A stretch of DNA of 64,000 nucleotides from Truepera sp965215315 (GTDB lineage: Bacteria; Deinococcota; Deinococci; Deinococcales; Trueperaceae). The stretch spans positions 3,100,001 to 3,164,000 of the forward strand of contig CBDCDB010000008.1 of the NCBI GenBank assembly GCA_965215315.1, read 5' to 3'. Position numbers and translations under genes: made by a program. Positions 49,886-58,627 of the stretch are shown one piece after another. Position 1 is the first letter of the stretch. Every line of letters starts with the position of its first letter. A model generated the notes under the pieces. That model had not been told where the DNA came from, did no database searches, and saw only the letters and a program-made list of their open reading frames with translations.

Positions 49886-51199
49886 ATGTTCGAGAGTCTA
49901 GGAGACAGATTACAAGGGGTGTTCGACGGTCTGCGCGGGCGCGGACGCCTGACCGAAGCCGAGGTCAAGGTGGCGCTGCGTGAGGTGCGGGTTGCGCTGC
50001 TAGAAGCCGACGTCAACCTCGAGGTTGCCAGGGAGTTCACCAAACGGGTGCAAGAGAAGGCGATTGGTTCCGACACACTATTGTCGCTGCAACCCGACCA
50101 GCGCGTCATTTCTATCGTTCACGACGAACTCGTAGAGATTCTGGGTGGTAAAGCGGCCCAACCGAACCTCAAGAACGAGGCGAACGTCTGGATGCTGTTA
50201 GGGCTTCAGGGCGCAGGTAAAACGACCACAGCAGGCAAACTTGCCTACAAATATAAGGCGCAGGGGAGACGCCCGCTCTTAGTCGCCGCCGATACCCAGC
50301 GCCCCGCCGCCCGTGAGCAGCTCCGGGTTTTAGGCAACCAGATCGGTGTCCCGGTCTTAGAGGTTGAAGATAACGAAACCCCGGCCCGTACCAAAGCGCG
50401 GTTGCAAGAGTACCTGAAAACGAACTACCGCGATTTGGTGATTGTCGATACTGCCGGACGCTTGCAAATTGACGAAGCCCTGATGGACGCTGTAGCCGAC
50501 CTCAAAGCGGCGGTTGAACCGAACGAGACGATGTTGGTCATCGACTCGATGACCGGGCAACAGTCGCTCCCGGTCGCGCAAGCTTTTGACGCCCGCGTCG
50601 GGGTGTCGGGCTTGATTATGACGAAGCTCGATGGTGACGCGCGTGGTGGTGCGGCCTTGTCCGCGAAACATGTCACCGGCAAGCCGATTTACTTCGCCGG
50701 GATGAGCGAGAAGATTGACGGCCTCGAGCCTTTTTACCCCGACCGCGTAGCAGGCCGCATCCTCGGCATGGGCGACGTCATGACGCTCATTGAAAAAGCC
50801 AAAGTTCTAGAAGGTGACGACGACGAAACCGGCCCCGCCAGCCTCAAGGACTTTTCGTTGCAAGACATGCTCACGCAGATGCGCAGAATCAAAAAGATGG
50901 GGTCGTTCGGCGACATCATGAAAATGATTCCAGGTGCGAGCAAGATGCTGCCGCCGGGAGCCGAAATCGACGAGGGCGAAATCGGGCGGATCGAAGCGAT
51001 CATCTCTTCGATGACCGATAAAGAGCGCCGTCAACCCAAACTTCTGAACGCGAACCGCCGTAAACGTATCGCGGCTGGGTCGGGCACCTCGGTACAAGAC
51101 GTCAACCGCTTGATGAAGAACTACGAACAGATGAAAAAAATGATGAAGCAGTTCGGGCGGCGTCCGCCGAAGGCACCGGGCCGGAATCTGGGAAGATAG
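49886..51199 (+). CDS. ffh: Signal recognition particle protein Ffh
   Basis: Ffh binds signal sequences of nascent membrane proteins together with SRP RNA. The 437-residue protein has the N domain (FESLGDRLQGVFDGLRGRGRLTEAEV), GTPase motifs (GLQGAGKTTTAGKLA, DTQRPAAREQL, VDTAGRLQIDE, TKLDGDARGGAALS) and the Met-rich M domain (MKKMMKQFGRRPP). I use ATG 49886, with TACACT 7 bases before it (leaderless); an in-frame TTG at 49841 lies upstream of that promoter. The SRP RNA gene is not in the window. Confidence 0.97.
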   Translation: MFESLGDRLQGVFDGLRGRGRLTEAEVKVALREVRVALLEADVNLEVAREFTKRVQEKAIGSDTLLSLQPDQRVISIVHDELVEILGGKAAQPNLKNEANVWMLLGLQGAGKTTTAGKLAYKYKAQGRRPLLVAADTQRPAAREQLRVLGNQIGVPVLEVEDNETPARTKARLQEYLKTNYRDLVIVDTAGRLQIDEALMDAVADLKAAVEPNETMLVIDSMTGQQSLPVAQAFDARVGVSGLIMTKLDGDARGGAALSAKHVTGKPIYFAGMSEKIDGLEPFYPDRVAGRILGMGDVMTLIEKAKVLEGDDDETGPASLKDFSLQDMLTQMRRIKKMGSFGDIMKMIPGASKMLPPGAEIDEGEIGRIEAIISSMTDKERRQPKLLNANRRKRIAAGSGTSVQDVNRLMKNYEQMKKMMKQFGRRPPKAPGRNLGR

Positions 51200-51261
51200 C
51201 GGATTGTTCTAGTTGGCTCCTTAAAAGACAGCTAAGAGAAGTGGTGTGTAATGGAGAAGGC

Positions 51262-51305
51262 AGAAGGGAGAATGACGAGCTTCTGTATTCTCCCTTCTGG
51301 ATTTT
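51262..51305. terminator. Purine-rich hairpin after ffh
   Basis: AGAAGGGAGAAT (51262-51273) and ATTCTCCCTTCT (51287-51298) form a perfect 12-bp stem followed by GGATTTTTG. It probably terminates ffh before the rpsP promoter (TAAACT near 51381). Confidence 0.7.
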
Positions 51306-51454
51306 TGTTCCTTGTGTAAGGCGAATACCCTCAACTCACTTTGAAGGTCGGTAAAAACTAGCTTAACCGGCTCGAATCTGCTAAACTTGTAAGGTTGCCC
51401 TGATGGGCTTGAATAGTCTCGTTACAACCGGGTTAAAAGCCCATGGAGGAAGTC

Positions 51455-51769
51455 ATGGTTAAGATTCGCCTTATGCGCCTCGGCGCGAAGAAAAACCCGC
51501 ACTACCGCATCGTCGTGATTGACGCCCGCAAACGCCGCAGCAGCGACTACATCGAACTGCTCGGTCACTACGACCCACGTGAAGCGGTTGATGAGCCGCT
51601 TAAACTCAACGTCGAGCGGGCGCAGCACTGGTTGACGCAGGGGGCGCAGCCAACCGATACGGCCTTGAGGCTCTTGGAGCGTGCCGGAGCCGAGGTCGGG
51701 GGCGTAAGAGTCAAGCAGGGCCGCGCCTACACCGCCCGCACCGAAGCGCGGGCCGCGCAGAGCGCTTAA
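51455..51769 (+). CDS. rpsP: 30S ribosomal protein S16
   Basis: This 104-residue S16 has the diagnostic MVKIRLMRLGAKKNPHYRIVVIDARKRRSSDYIELLGHYDPR start and WLTQGAQPTDTALRLLERAG. I use ATG 51455 behind the excellent ribosome-binding site GGAGGAAGTC; the in-frame ATG at 51443 is upstream of that site. It heads the conserved rpsP-khpA-rimM-trmD cluster. The 5' leader (about 51385-51440) can form GGGCTT/AAGCCC pairings, perhaps an autoregulatory structure, which I cannot verify. Confidence 0.97.
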   Translation: MVKIRLMRLGAKKNPHYRIVVIDARKRRSSDYIELLGHYDPREAVDEPLKLNVERAQHWLTQGAQPTDTALRLLERAGAEVGGVRVKQGRAYTARTEARAAQSA

Positions 51770-51790
51770 CACAGAGCGCATAAATAAATT

Positions 51791-52024
51791 ATGGTCGCTG
51801 AGCTGGTCGCGTTCATCGTACAAAATCTGGTTTCTGAACCGAACAAGCTGATGGTCTCCTCACGTGCCGAAGGGCGTGGCCTCCTCATCGAAATTCGCTG
51901 TGCTGAAGAGGACGCAGGCCGCCTCATAGGACGTAGCGGGCGCACGATCAACAGCATCCGCACGCTGGCGCGGGCCGCCTCTGAAGGCCAAGAACGCGTC
52001 GAAGTACAGCTCTTAAACGCTTAA
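51791..52024 (+). CDS. khpA: KH-domain RNA-binding protein KhpA
   Basis: This 77-residue single KH domain has the GxxG loop in DAGRLIGRSGRTINSIRTLARAA and matches KhpA/YlqC, which sits between rpsP and rimM in many genomes. KhpA pairs with KhpB to bind small RNAs and mRNAs and affects cell division in firmicutes. The start ATG follows TAAATAAATT directly, 21 bases after rpsP. It ends 5 bases before rimM. Confidence 0.93.
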   Translation: MVAELVAFIVQNLVSEPNKLMVSSRAEGRGLLIEIRCAEEDAGRLIGRSGRTINSIRTLARAASEGQERVEVQLLNA

Positions 52025-52029
52025 AACAA

Positions 52030-52545
52030 GTGGTCGTTCCTGAAGATCACGTTTTGCTCGGTACACTGGGCAGGACGTTTCAGCTCGAGGGTGGCCTACG
52101 TTTTTACGCGCTCGGCGACGCGGAAGAAGCAGCGATGCGGGAGCTGAAGTGGGTATTTCTTGATGGTTTTGGTGAACGCACCGTCAAACGAGCGCGTCCG
52201 GTCGGGTCTCAGCTTATCGTCTACTTCGTCGGCGCGGACAACCCGCAAACCGCGCAGTTGTTGGTCAACGCTGAGGTTTACGCCGCCAAAGCTGCACTCC
52301 CTGAAACGCCCGCACACTATCTGGATTTGCTGCTCGAGCTGCCCGTCATCGTTGATGGTGAGCCGTTTGGTGAAGTGGTCGATGTGATTCCCGCAGGTGG
52401 TGACGTCGGTCAAGATGTGCTGGTGGTTGACGCTGGTGAACGCGAAGTCTTGATCCCGCTGCAAGCCGATTACGTGAGCATTACCGAGTCCGGGGTGACG
52501 CTCGTAAATGCACCGGAGGGGTTGCTCGAGCTGAACGCGCCTTAG
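52030..52545 (+). CDS. rimM: 16S rRNA processing protein RimM
   Basis: RimM binds S19 and assists maturation of the 30S head. The 171-residue protein has the N-terminal barrel (LLGTLGRTFQLEGGLRFYALGD), NPQTAQLLVNAEVYA and the PRC-barrel domain (GEPFGEVVDVIPAGGDVGQDVLVVD, EVLIPLQADYVSITESG). The start is GTG, and the gene is in the usual place between khpA and trmD. Confidence 0.95.
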   Translation: MVVPEDHVLLGTLGRTFQLEGGLRFYALGDAEEAAMRELKWVFLDGFGERTVKRARPVGSQLIVYFVGADNPQTAQLLVNAEVYAAKAALPETPAHYLDLLLELPVIVDGEPFGEVVDVIPAGGDVGQDVLVVDAGEREVLIPLQADYVSITESGVTLVNAPEGLLELNAP

Positions 52546-52564
52546 TACCAAGCTAAACTGACCT

Positions 52565-53284
52565 GTGAAGTACACCGTTCTAACGCTGTTTCCGCAACTG
52601 CTTCGCCCTTGGACCGAAGAGGCGCTTCTGGGCCGCGCCGTAAAAGCAGGGTTGCTGACGTTCGATGTTCGTGACCTCCGCGAGTACGCCGGAAACCGTC
52701 ACCGCCAGGTGGACGATACGCCTTACGGCGGCGGCGCGGGCATGGTCATCCGGGTGGATGTAGCGGCTCGGGCACTTGCTGAGGTAGACGAACCCGACGA
52801 AGTTATCTTGCTCTCGCCTGCTGGCGAACCCTTCACGCAGCGTCTGGCGGAACAGCTCTCGCAAAAAGAGCACCTTTGTCTGCTTTCCGGGCGTTATGAA
52901 GGCTTCGACGCCCGTACCGAAGCACTCGTCACGCGTGAGGTGAGCGTAGGCGATTTCGTGATGATGGGCGGCGAGGTGGCGGCGTTAGCGCTCATTGAGG
53001 CGACGGCGCGGTTGTTGCCGGGGGTGCTGGGCGACGCCGAGAGTCACGCGCAGGATTCGTTTACAACGGGGCTTTTAGATTATCCGGAATACACGCGGCC
53101 TCCCGAGTTTGACGGCGTAAAGGTTCCTGACATGCTTTTAAGCGGCCATCATGCCAACGTCACCAAATGGCGGCGTGAACAGGCACTCTTTAGAACCTGG
53201 CAGCGTCGTCCGGAGTTGTTGGAACAAGCCGAGCTGAGTGATGAGGACAGGGCGTGGCTCGAGCAAAAAAAAGCGACCTCTTAG
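52565..53284 (+). CDS. trmD: tRNA (guanine(37)-N1)-methyltransferase TrmD
   Basis: TrmD methylates G37 next to the anticodon and prevents frameshifting. The 239-residue protein has the SPOUT-knot signatures: YTVLTLFPQLLRPW, DDTPYGGGAGMVIRVD, LLSGRYEGFDARTEALVTREVSVGDFVMMGGEVAAL, YPEYTRPPEF and LSGHHANVTKWRREQAL. The start is GTG with TAAACT only 5 bases upstream, so it has its own leaderless promoter within the 19-base gap after rimM. An imperfect hairpin with TTTTT (about 53272-53300) terminates it. Confidence 0.97.
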   Translation: MKYTVLTLFPQLLRPWTEEALLGRAVKAGLLTFDVRDLREYAGNRHRQVDDTPYGGGAGMVIRVDVAARALAEVDEPDEVILLSPAGEPFTQRLAEQLSQKEHLCLLSGRYEGFDARTEALVTREVSVGDFVMMGGEVAALALIEATARLLPGVLGDAESHAQDSFTTGLLDYPEYTRPPEFDGVKVPDMLLSGHHANVTKWRREQALFRTWQRRPELLEQAELSDEDRAWLEQKKATS

Positions 53285-53311
53285 GGCCGCCTCGTTTTTC
53301 TGAAGATAAAC

Positions 53312-53872
53312 CTAGTTGCCGCTCCCGCCTGAGCTTGCGTCCGGATATTTGGCCTGAATTTCCTGGATAACCTCTTCGGTGATGTCCGGGACGCTCGGTG
53401 CTCCGTAAACAATCAGCGCAGAGCTCGCCGCAAGTTCACGGTTTAAGACGAGGGTGTAACCTTTTTCCTCGGCAACTCTGGTGACAATGACATTAACGTC
53501 TTCTGTCGCAGGCTGAGCGGCGGTTTGAATCTCCTGCTGATAGCGCTGCTGCGTCTCCTGATAGGTACGTTGCGACAACTCTAAGGTGTTTTGCTCTTCC
53601 GGAGTTAGCGTCTGCCCGCCGTTAGCTTTGGCGACGAGCGGTTGTAACTGCGCGGCAATCTGCTCGAGCTCGCTCCGAGCCTGCTGGGTCAGGGTTTCGG
53701 CAGCTTGACCGGCGGGGTGCGCGGCTAAAACCCGTGAGTTCTGGATAAAGGCGATGCTGAGCGGCGCAGCCTCAGTATTTGCGTCCTGAGCGCTTACGAG
53801 AGAGAGGGTCAAGAGGCTTAAAGTCAGGAGGGTTAGAACGGCAAAGAGGGGGGTGAAAAAGGATTTTCGCAT
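53312..53872 (-). CDS. OmpH/Skp-like periplasmic chaperone
   Basis: This 186-residue protein has a signal peptide (FFTPLFAVLTLLTLSLLTLSLVSAQ), the OmpH opening LSIAFIQNSRVLAAHPAGQAAE, a long coiled coil rich in Gln/Glu (residues 55-115, RSELEQIAAQLQPLV and YQETQQRYQQEIQTAAQ) and the closing segment VAEEKGYTLVLNRE...ILYG-like (ALIVYG). Skp proteins hold unfolded outer-membrane proteins. TAAACT lies 7 bases before the ATG (leaderless). Confidence 0.9.
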   Translation of the reverse strand: MRKSFFTPLFAVLTLLTLSLLTLSLVSAQDANTEAAPLSIAFIQNSRVLAAHPAGQAAETLTQQARSELEQIAAQLQPLVAKANGGQTLTPEEQNTLELSQRTYQETQQRYQQEIQTAAQPATEDVNVIVTRVAEEKGYTLVLNRELAASSALIVYGAPSVPDITEEVIQEIQAKYPDASSGGSGN

Positions 53873-53987
53873 AAGGGTGAGTTTACCAACGGCGCATGAG
53901 AAGGTGTGTCTCGAGGGCTGTAATATCTTCTACACAATGCCTGAAATTACACGCCCTTGACGCCCCGTAAAACCTAGACTGAAGCTT

Positions 53988-55115
53988 ATGTTGGTTGCCC
54001 TCACACTGGCGCTCTTCGGGGCGCTGATCGGTTCATTTGCAAACGTGGTGATTTACCGCCTGCCGCGGGGCGAATCTATCGTCTTTCCGGGGTCGCACTG
54101 CCCGAACTGTGGGCACGAGTTGGGGGCGCTCGAGCTCGTCCCCGTCGTCTCGTGGGCGGCGCTCGGGGCGCGTTGCCGAAATTGTAAAAACGGTATTTCA
54201 GCGCGGTACCCGCTTGTCGAAACACTTTTTGCACTCGGGTTTTTTACGCTGACGCTGCGGTATCCGCTAGAAACCTACGGTGCCAGCGTCTTTCCTCTGT
54301 TAATACTGTTCGCCGTGCTGGTTATCCTCGCCGCCATCGACATCGACACGCAGCTTTTACCCGACGTGTTGACCTTTCCGGCACTCGCCGTTGCGCTTTT
54401 GGGAACGGGTTTTTATACCCCCGAGAGCGGTTTGCCGAGCTTTCTGGGCGCACTTCACGGCGCATGTTTAGGCGCGGGGCTCCTAGCGCTCCTCAACCGC
54501 GTCGGCGCACTTGTTTTACGGCGCTTTCGTGATACCGGCGAACGTCTCTGGCCGGTCGGGATGGATCAGGTGAACGTCGCGGCGCTTTTCGGCGTGTTCG
54601 GTTGGCCTTTCGGCTTTTTGGGGGCAGCGGGCTCGCTGGCAGTCAACTTTGTCACCCGCCGCACCTTGCGGCTGCCGGAACCGCTCGTTTATGGTCTCTG
54701 GCTGGTTGCTTCAGTGACGATGACTGTCCTTCTACCGAATCCGCTTACGGTCGTGTCGGGTTCACTCGTCGCAGCGGGTGGCGCGGCGCTCGTCGGGGCG
54801 CTCTACTGGTGGCTGCACGACCTGAAAAACCCGGCGGCAGCGTCCGAGCCTGCTGAAGAAGACGACGAGCCTGTAGCGATGGGGTTTGGAGACGTCAAGC
54901 TGGCGGCAGTTTTAGGCGCGATTTTGGGCGCACAAAATCTGCTCGTGGCGCTCTTGTTGGCGTTTGTCTTCGGCGCTGTGGGCGGGCTGCTCGGCAAAGC
55001 GTTGGGTCGGGGGAGAGTTGTTCCGTTCGGCCCCTATTTGGTGTCAGGCGCTCTGGCTGCACTGTTTTACGGGACGCCGCTGGTGACGTGGTATCTGGGT
55101 TTACTCGGCATCTAA
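53988..55115 (+). CDS. pilD: Prepilin peptidase (type IV pilus / competence), PilD-like
   Basis: This membrane aspartic protease cleaves and N-methylates type IV prepilins, needed for pili and, in Thermus/Deinococcus relatives, natural transformation. The 375-residue protein has the cytoplasmic zinc domain with paired cysteines (CPNCGHELGALELVPVVSW, CRNCK), the first catalytic Asp in AAIDIDTQLLPDVLT and the second in GFGDVKLAAVLGA. About eight transmembrane helices are visible. A loop of about 70 residues beyond the usual length lies before the second site. TAGACT is 7 bases before the ATG (leaderless). Confidence 0.95.
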   Translation: MLVALTLALFGALIGSFANVVIYRLPRGESIVFPGSHCPNCGHELGALELVPVVSWAALGARCRNCKNGISARYPLVETLFALGFFTLTLRYPLETYGASVFPLLILFAVLVILAAIDIDTQLLPDVLTFPALAVALLGTGFYTPESGLPSFLGALHGACLGAGLLALLNRVGALVLRRFRDTGERLWPVGMDQVNVAALFGVFGWPFGFLGAAGSLAVNFVTRRTLRLPEPLVYGLWLVASVTMTVLLPNPLTVVSGSLVAAGGAALVGALYWWLHDLKNPAAASEPAEEDDEPVAMGFGDVKLAAVLGAILGAQNLLVALLLAFVFGAVGGLLGKALGRGRVVPFGPYLVSGALAALFYGTPLVTWYLGLLGI

Positions 55116-55214
55116 CAAAAATTACGTCAAATAAAAATGCCAATTTGCAAACGCTGATTTACGGTTGTTGTGCTCAATTTCTGATTTTACAGCAGTACCT
55201 GTCTCAATAAGGGT

Positions 55215-55242
55215 TGCCCCGAGAGACCTTTTGCATATATTA
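55215..55242 (+). promoter_or_regulatory. Putative promoter of the argFCJ operon
   Basis: TTGCCC (55215-55220), 16 bases, then TATATT (55237-55242). The AT-rich TTTGCATATATTAT overlapping the -10 resembles half of an ArgR operator, but the match is loose. A leader of about 65 bases would follow. Confidence 0.5.
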
Positions 55243-55314
55243 TCGCGTTTCCGGGCTTTTATGCCCCAACGTCCAAGTAACCTGCTTTTCTGGTTTACTA
55301 GCCTCGAGGTCACG

Positions 55315-56268
55315 ATGTCTGCACTACCTAAAACTGTCGTTGTCGAAAGCTTGAAAGGGCGCGACTTACTCTCCCTTGCCGATTTGACCCGAGCAGAATT
55401 TGCCGGTCTGTTAGAAAGTGCCCTGACCCTCAAGCAAGCTTGGAAAAACGGCGACCGGCCCAAGCTCTTAGAACACAAAACGCTCGCGATGATCTTTGAA
55501 AAACAGTCTTTACGCACCCGCTCGACGTTTGATATTGCGATGTATCAGCTCGGCGGACATTCGGTGCTACTGTCGCAAAACTATATCGGCTGGGGGGTGC
55601 GCGAAACGATTCGGGATGTGGCGCATAACCTCGAGCGTTGGACCGAGGCGATTATGGCCCGCACGTACGGGCACGAAACGCTTTTAGAGTTGGTCAAACA
55701 CGCCGATATCCCGGTGATTAACGGACTTTCCGACCTCTTACACCCGTGTCAGCTTACGGCGGATTATCTCACTCTAAAAGAGGTATTTGGCGAGCTGCAA
55801 GGTCTTAAAGTTGCGTTTGTCGGGGACGGCAACAACGTTTGCAACTCGCACATCAACGCGGCGGCCTTGACCGGCGTCAGTTTGACGATTGCCTGCCCTA
55901 AAGGATTCGAGCCGAATGCAGGGGTTTTGGAAACGGCCCTTGCCAAAGGTGCCGACGTGAGCATCGTTCATGGCCCACGTGAAGCTGCCGAGGGTGCCGA
56001 TGTTCTCTACACCGACGTCTGGATTTCGATGGGGCAAGAGGAAGACACCGAGCGCCGCCGCGAAGCGTTTGCGGACTACACGGTGACGCTGGACTGGCTA
56101 GACAGGCTCTCAGAGCGCGGTATTTTCATGCACGACTTGCCCGCGCATTACGGCGAAGAGGTCACTGAAGAGGTCGTCTACAACTCCCGCAGCCGCGTCT
56201 TCGACCAGGCTGAAAACCGCCTGCACGCGCACAAAGCGGTTTTGTTTCAGCTTCTCCGCGACGAATGA
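55315..56268 (+). CDS. argF: Ornithine carbamoyltransferase
   Basis: ArgF makes citrulline from ornithine and carbamoyl phosphate. The 317-residue protein has the carbamoyl-phosphate loop EKQSLRTRSTFDIAMYQLGG, GETI-like RETIRDVAHNLERW, the DLLHPCQ motif (SDLLHPCQLTADY), VGDGNNVCNSH and HDLPAHYGEEV in the place of HCLPA. The start is ATG 55315 after GAGGTCACG; the frame is open upstream but crosses the promoter. The stop overlaps argC by 4 bases. Confidence 0.95.
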   Translation: MSALPKTVVVESLKGRDLLSLADLTRAEFAGLLESALTLKQAWKNGDRPKLLEHKTLAMIFEKQSLRTRSTFDIAMYQLGGHSVLLSQNYIGWGVRETIRDVAHNLERWTEAIMARTYGHETLLELVKHADIPVINGLSDLLHPCQLTADYLTLKEVFGELQGLKVAFVGDGNNVCNSHINAAALTGVSLTIACPKGFEPNAGVLETALAKGADVSIVHGPREAAEGADVLYTDVWISMGQEEDTERRREAFADYTVTLDWLDRLSERGIFMHDLPAHYGEEVTEEVVYNSRSRVFDQAENRLHAHKAVLFQLLRDE

Positions 56269-57344
56269 CCCAAGCCGGAGCACAAAAAATCAAAGTCGGC
56301 ATCCTTGGGGCGAGTGGGTACGGCGGTGCAGAGCTCCTGCGCCGCCTGCTCAATCACCCACACGTCACCGTGTCGGGCGTCGCCAGTCGGCAATTTTTAG
56401 GACAAGGTTTAAGCGTGTGCTGGCCTCAGCTGATCGGCACCAGCGACCTGACCTTTGAAGATATCGATACTGTAATCTCTGGCTGTGACGTTCTCTTCTG
56501 CGCGACGCCCCACGCTGAAACTGCGCCACTTGTCAAAAAGGCGTTAGACGCAAGCAAACGGGTGATCGACCTATCTGCAGATTTTCGGCTTTCACCCGAA
56601 GATTATGCGGTGTGGTACGGCCCGCATCCCCATCCGGAACTATGCAGCAGAGCGGTTTACGGCCTCGTCGAACTTCACCGGGATGAGTTAGCAGGTGCCG
56701 AACTGGTCGCCGTACCCGGTTGCAACTCCACGACCGCAAATCTGGCCCTCGCGCCGCTTGCTGCAAATGGTCTGCTGGGCCGCGACATCATCGTGAACGT
56801 GTTGGCTGGGGTGTCGGGCGCGGGGCGGAGCACGTCTTTAGGGTTGCACTACCCTGAAATAAACGAAAACGCCAAGCCGTACAAGGTCGCCGGAACGCAC
56901 CGCCACATCGCCGAGATTGAAGCGACGCTCGGGCGGGTGCAAACTTACGGGCGGCAGGCCGAAACGCACGGTAACTTCGCCAAACCTACGGTGAGTTTTA
57001 CGCCTCACCTTATTCCGATGACGAGGGGCATTTTGGCGACTTGCACCACGCGCCCGGAAGTAGTGGGGCTTGATGATGCGGGGCTGCTCGAGCTGTACCA
57101 CACCTTCTACAGCGGCGAAAAACTCGTCACCGTGCAGGCTGATTTGCCCCAAACCAAAGCCGTTTACGGGAGCGACCGAACGGTCGTTTCGGTGCGGTTT
57201 GACGAACGCACGGGGCTGACTTCAGTGTTTGCAGTGACGGATAACTTAGGTAAAGGGGCCGCGGGGCAAGCGGTTCAGGCGTTCAACGTCGCCAACGGTT
57301 TTGACGAGACGACCGGGCTTTTTCTGCAAGGGGTATGGCCGTGA
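56265..57344 (+). CDS. argC: N-acetyl-gamma-glutamyl-phosphate reductase (LysY-like active site)
   Basis: This 359-residue NADPH enzyme reduces an acyl phosphate to the semialdehyde: GILGASGYGGAELLRRLLNHP binds the cofactor, LSADFRL follows, and the catalytic Cys is in VPGCNSTTANLAL. Typical ArgC has AGCYPT here; GCN(A/S)T is the LysY/archaeal ArgC form that acts on LysW-bound substrates. The operon with argJ argues for N-acetylglutamate, yet the motif leaves dual or LysW-linked use open. HRH(I) and the terminal GAAGQAVQAFNVANGF are conserved. Confidence 0.92.
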   Translation: MTQAGAQKIKVGILGASGYGGAELLRRLLNHPHVTVSGVASRQFLGQGLSVCWPQLIGTSDLTFEDIDTVISGCDVLFCATPHAETAPLVKKALDASKRVIDLSADFRLSPEDYAVWYGPHPHPELCSRAVYGLVELHRDELAGAELVAVPGCNSTTANLALAPLAANGLLGRDIIVNVLAGVSGAGRSTSLGLHYPEINENAKPYKVAGTHRHIAEIEATLGRVQTYGRQAETHGNFAKPTVSFTPHLIPMTRGILATCTTRPEVVGLDDAGLLELYHTFYSGEKLVTVQADLPQTKAVYGSDRTVVSVRFDERTGLTSVFAVTDNLGKGAAGQAVQAFNVANGFDETTGLFLQGVWP

Positions 57345-58510
57345 GTGGCGCGTTAAAAAATGTGTTAAAACTGCCGCACGGGTTTTTAGCTGCGGCTGGC
57401 ACCGCCGGGATTAAAGCCTCGAGCAAACCTGATTGCGCCCTCATCGTGTCTAGTGCGCCCCTGCGCTGGGCGCTTACGGCGACGACGAACACCCTCAAAG
57501 CTGCGTGTGTGACACGTAACCGTGACCTTTACGGTAAGGACAGACCTGTCCGAGCGGTCGTAATCAACAGTGGTAACGCCAACTGTGCTAACGGCGTAGG
57601 AGGTGAACGCCTTAACGAACGCTTTGCTGCTGCTGCCGCCGCTGCTCTCGAGCTTTCAGCCCATGAAGTTTTGACGGCCAGCACCGGTGTCATCGGGGAG
57701 CCGTTGCCGGTAGAGAAGCTCGAAGCCGCTCTGCCAGCACTGTCCTCAAAGCTGACGGACGGCGTAGAACCTTTGGCACAGGCTATTTTAACCACCGACC
57801 TGGTACAAAAAACGGCTGAAGTCACCCTCTCCGGTGGCGCTCGCATCGTCGGTATCGCCAAAGGCTCGGGGATGATTCACCCGAACATGGCGACGATGTT
57901 CGGCTTTATTCTGACCGACGCCGACATGCCGCAAGGGACGTTACGCACCCTCTGGCCTGAGGTTGTCGCCAAAAGTTTCAATCAGGTCACGGTAGACGGC
58001 GACACCTCACCCAACGATATGGCGTTTTTGCTCGCCAACTCGCAGGTCAAAGTTGACGAAGCTGAGTTTACTGCGGGTCTGCTCGAGGTCACGCAGAACC
58101 TCGCCAAGCAGATTGCCAGAGACGGCGAAGGCGCGACCAAACTGCTCGCTGTTGAGGTGACGGGCGCAGTGGGTGACACCGAAGCGCGGCGGGCGGCGCA
58201 GGCCGTCGTGCTTAGCCCACTCGTTAAGTCTGCGGCGCACGGCAACGACCCGAACTGGGGGCGTATTTTGAGCAGCGTCGGCGCGGCGGGGGTAAGGCTC
58301 GAGCTTGCTAAACTGAGTATCCGGGTTCAAGACACCTTGGTGTATGAAGGGTCGCCGCAAACGTTTGAGGCCGGTGAAGTCTCGAGGGCGATGGACGCGC
58401 CAGAGCTGCTCATTCAGATAGATTTGGGCGTCGGCGCGGGTTCGGGCGCGGCTTGGGGTTGCGATTTAACCGCTGATTACGTCCGTATCAACGCGGACTA
58501 TCACACCTGA
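57335..58510 (+). CDS. argJ: Bifunctional ornithine acetyltransferase / N-acetylglutamate synthase
   Basis: ArgJ recycles the acetyl group from N-acetylornithine to glutamate. The 391-residue protein has the self-cleavage site KGSGMIHPNMATMFGF (Thr nucleophile within ATM), INSGNANCANGVGG, ASTGVIGEPLP, VDGDTSPNDMAFLLAN and NDPNWGRILSSVG, and ends with IRINADYHT-like INADYHT. The ATG at 57335 overlaps the argC stop; GTG 57341 is a nearby alternative. It is the last gene of the operon. Confidence 0.95.
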   Translation: MAVSGALKNVLKLPHGFLAAAGTAGIKASSKPDCALIVSSAPLRWALTATTNTLKAACVTRNRDLYGKDRPVRAVVINSGNANCANGVGGERLNERFAAAAAAALELSAHEVLTASTGVIGEPLPVEKLEAALPALSSKLTDGVEPLAQAILTTDLVQKTAEVTLSGGARIVGIAKGSGMIHPNMATMFGFILTDADMPQGTLRTLWPEVVAKSFNQVTVDGDTSPNDMAFLLANSQVKVDEAEFTAGLLEVTQNLAKQIARDGEGATKLLAVEVTGAVGDTEARRAAQAVVLSPLVKSAAHGNDPNWGRILSSVGAAGVRLELAKLSIRVQDTLVYEGSPQTFEAGEVSRAMDAPELLIQIDLGVGAGSGAAWGCDLTADYVRINADYHT

Positions 58511-58627
58511 GAAGGATTAGTATATGTGTTTGAGGAAAGGGCTTGGGACTCGAGCTTTAGACCGGCCCGGATCATGTCCGTAAAACTTTAGACACAGTTT
58601 GGTCTCTGTAAGCTGTTTACTAAAGGT

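Noticed and set aside
55165..55314. Upstream extension of argF
   Set aside because: It has a TTG start, no family similarity, and would span the likely promoter; ATG 55315 has a good ribosome-binding site.
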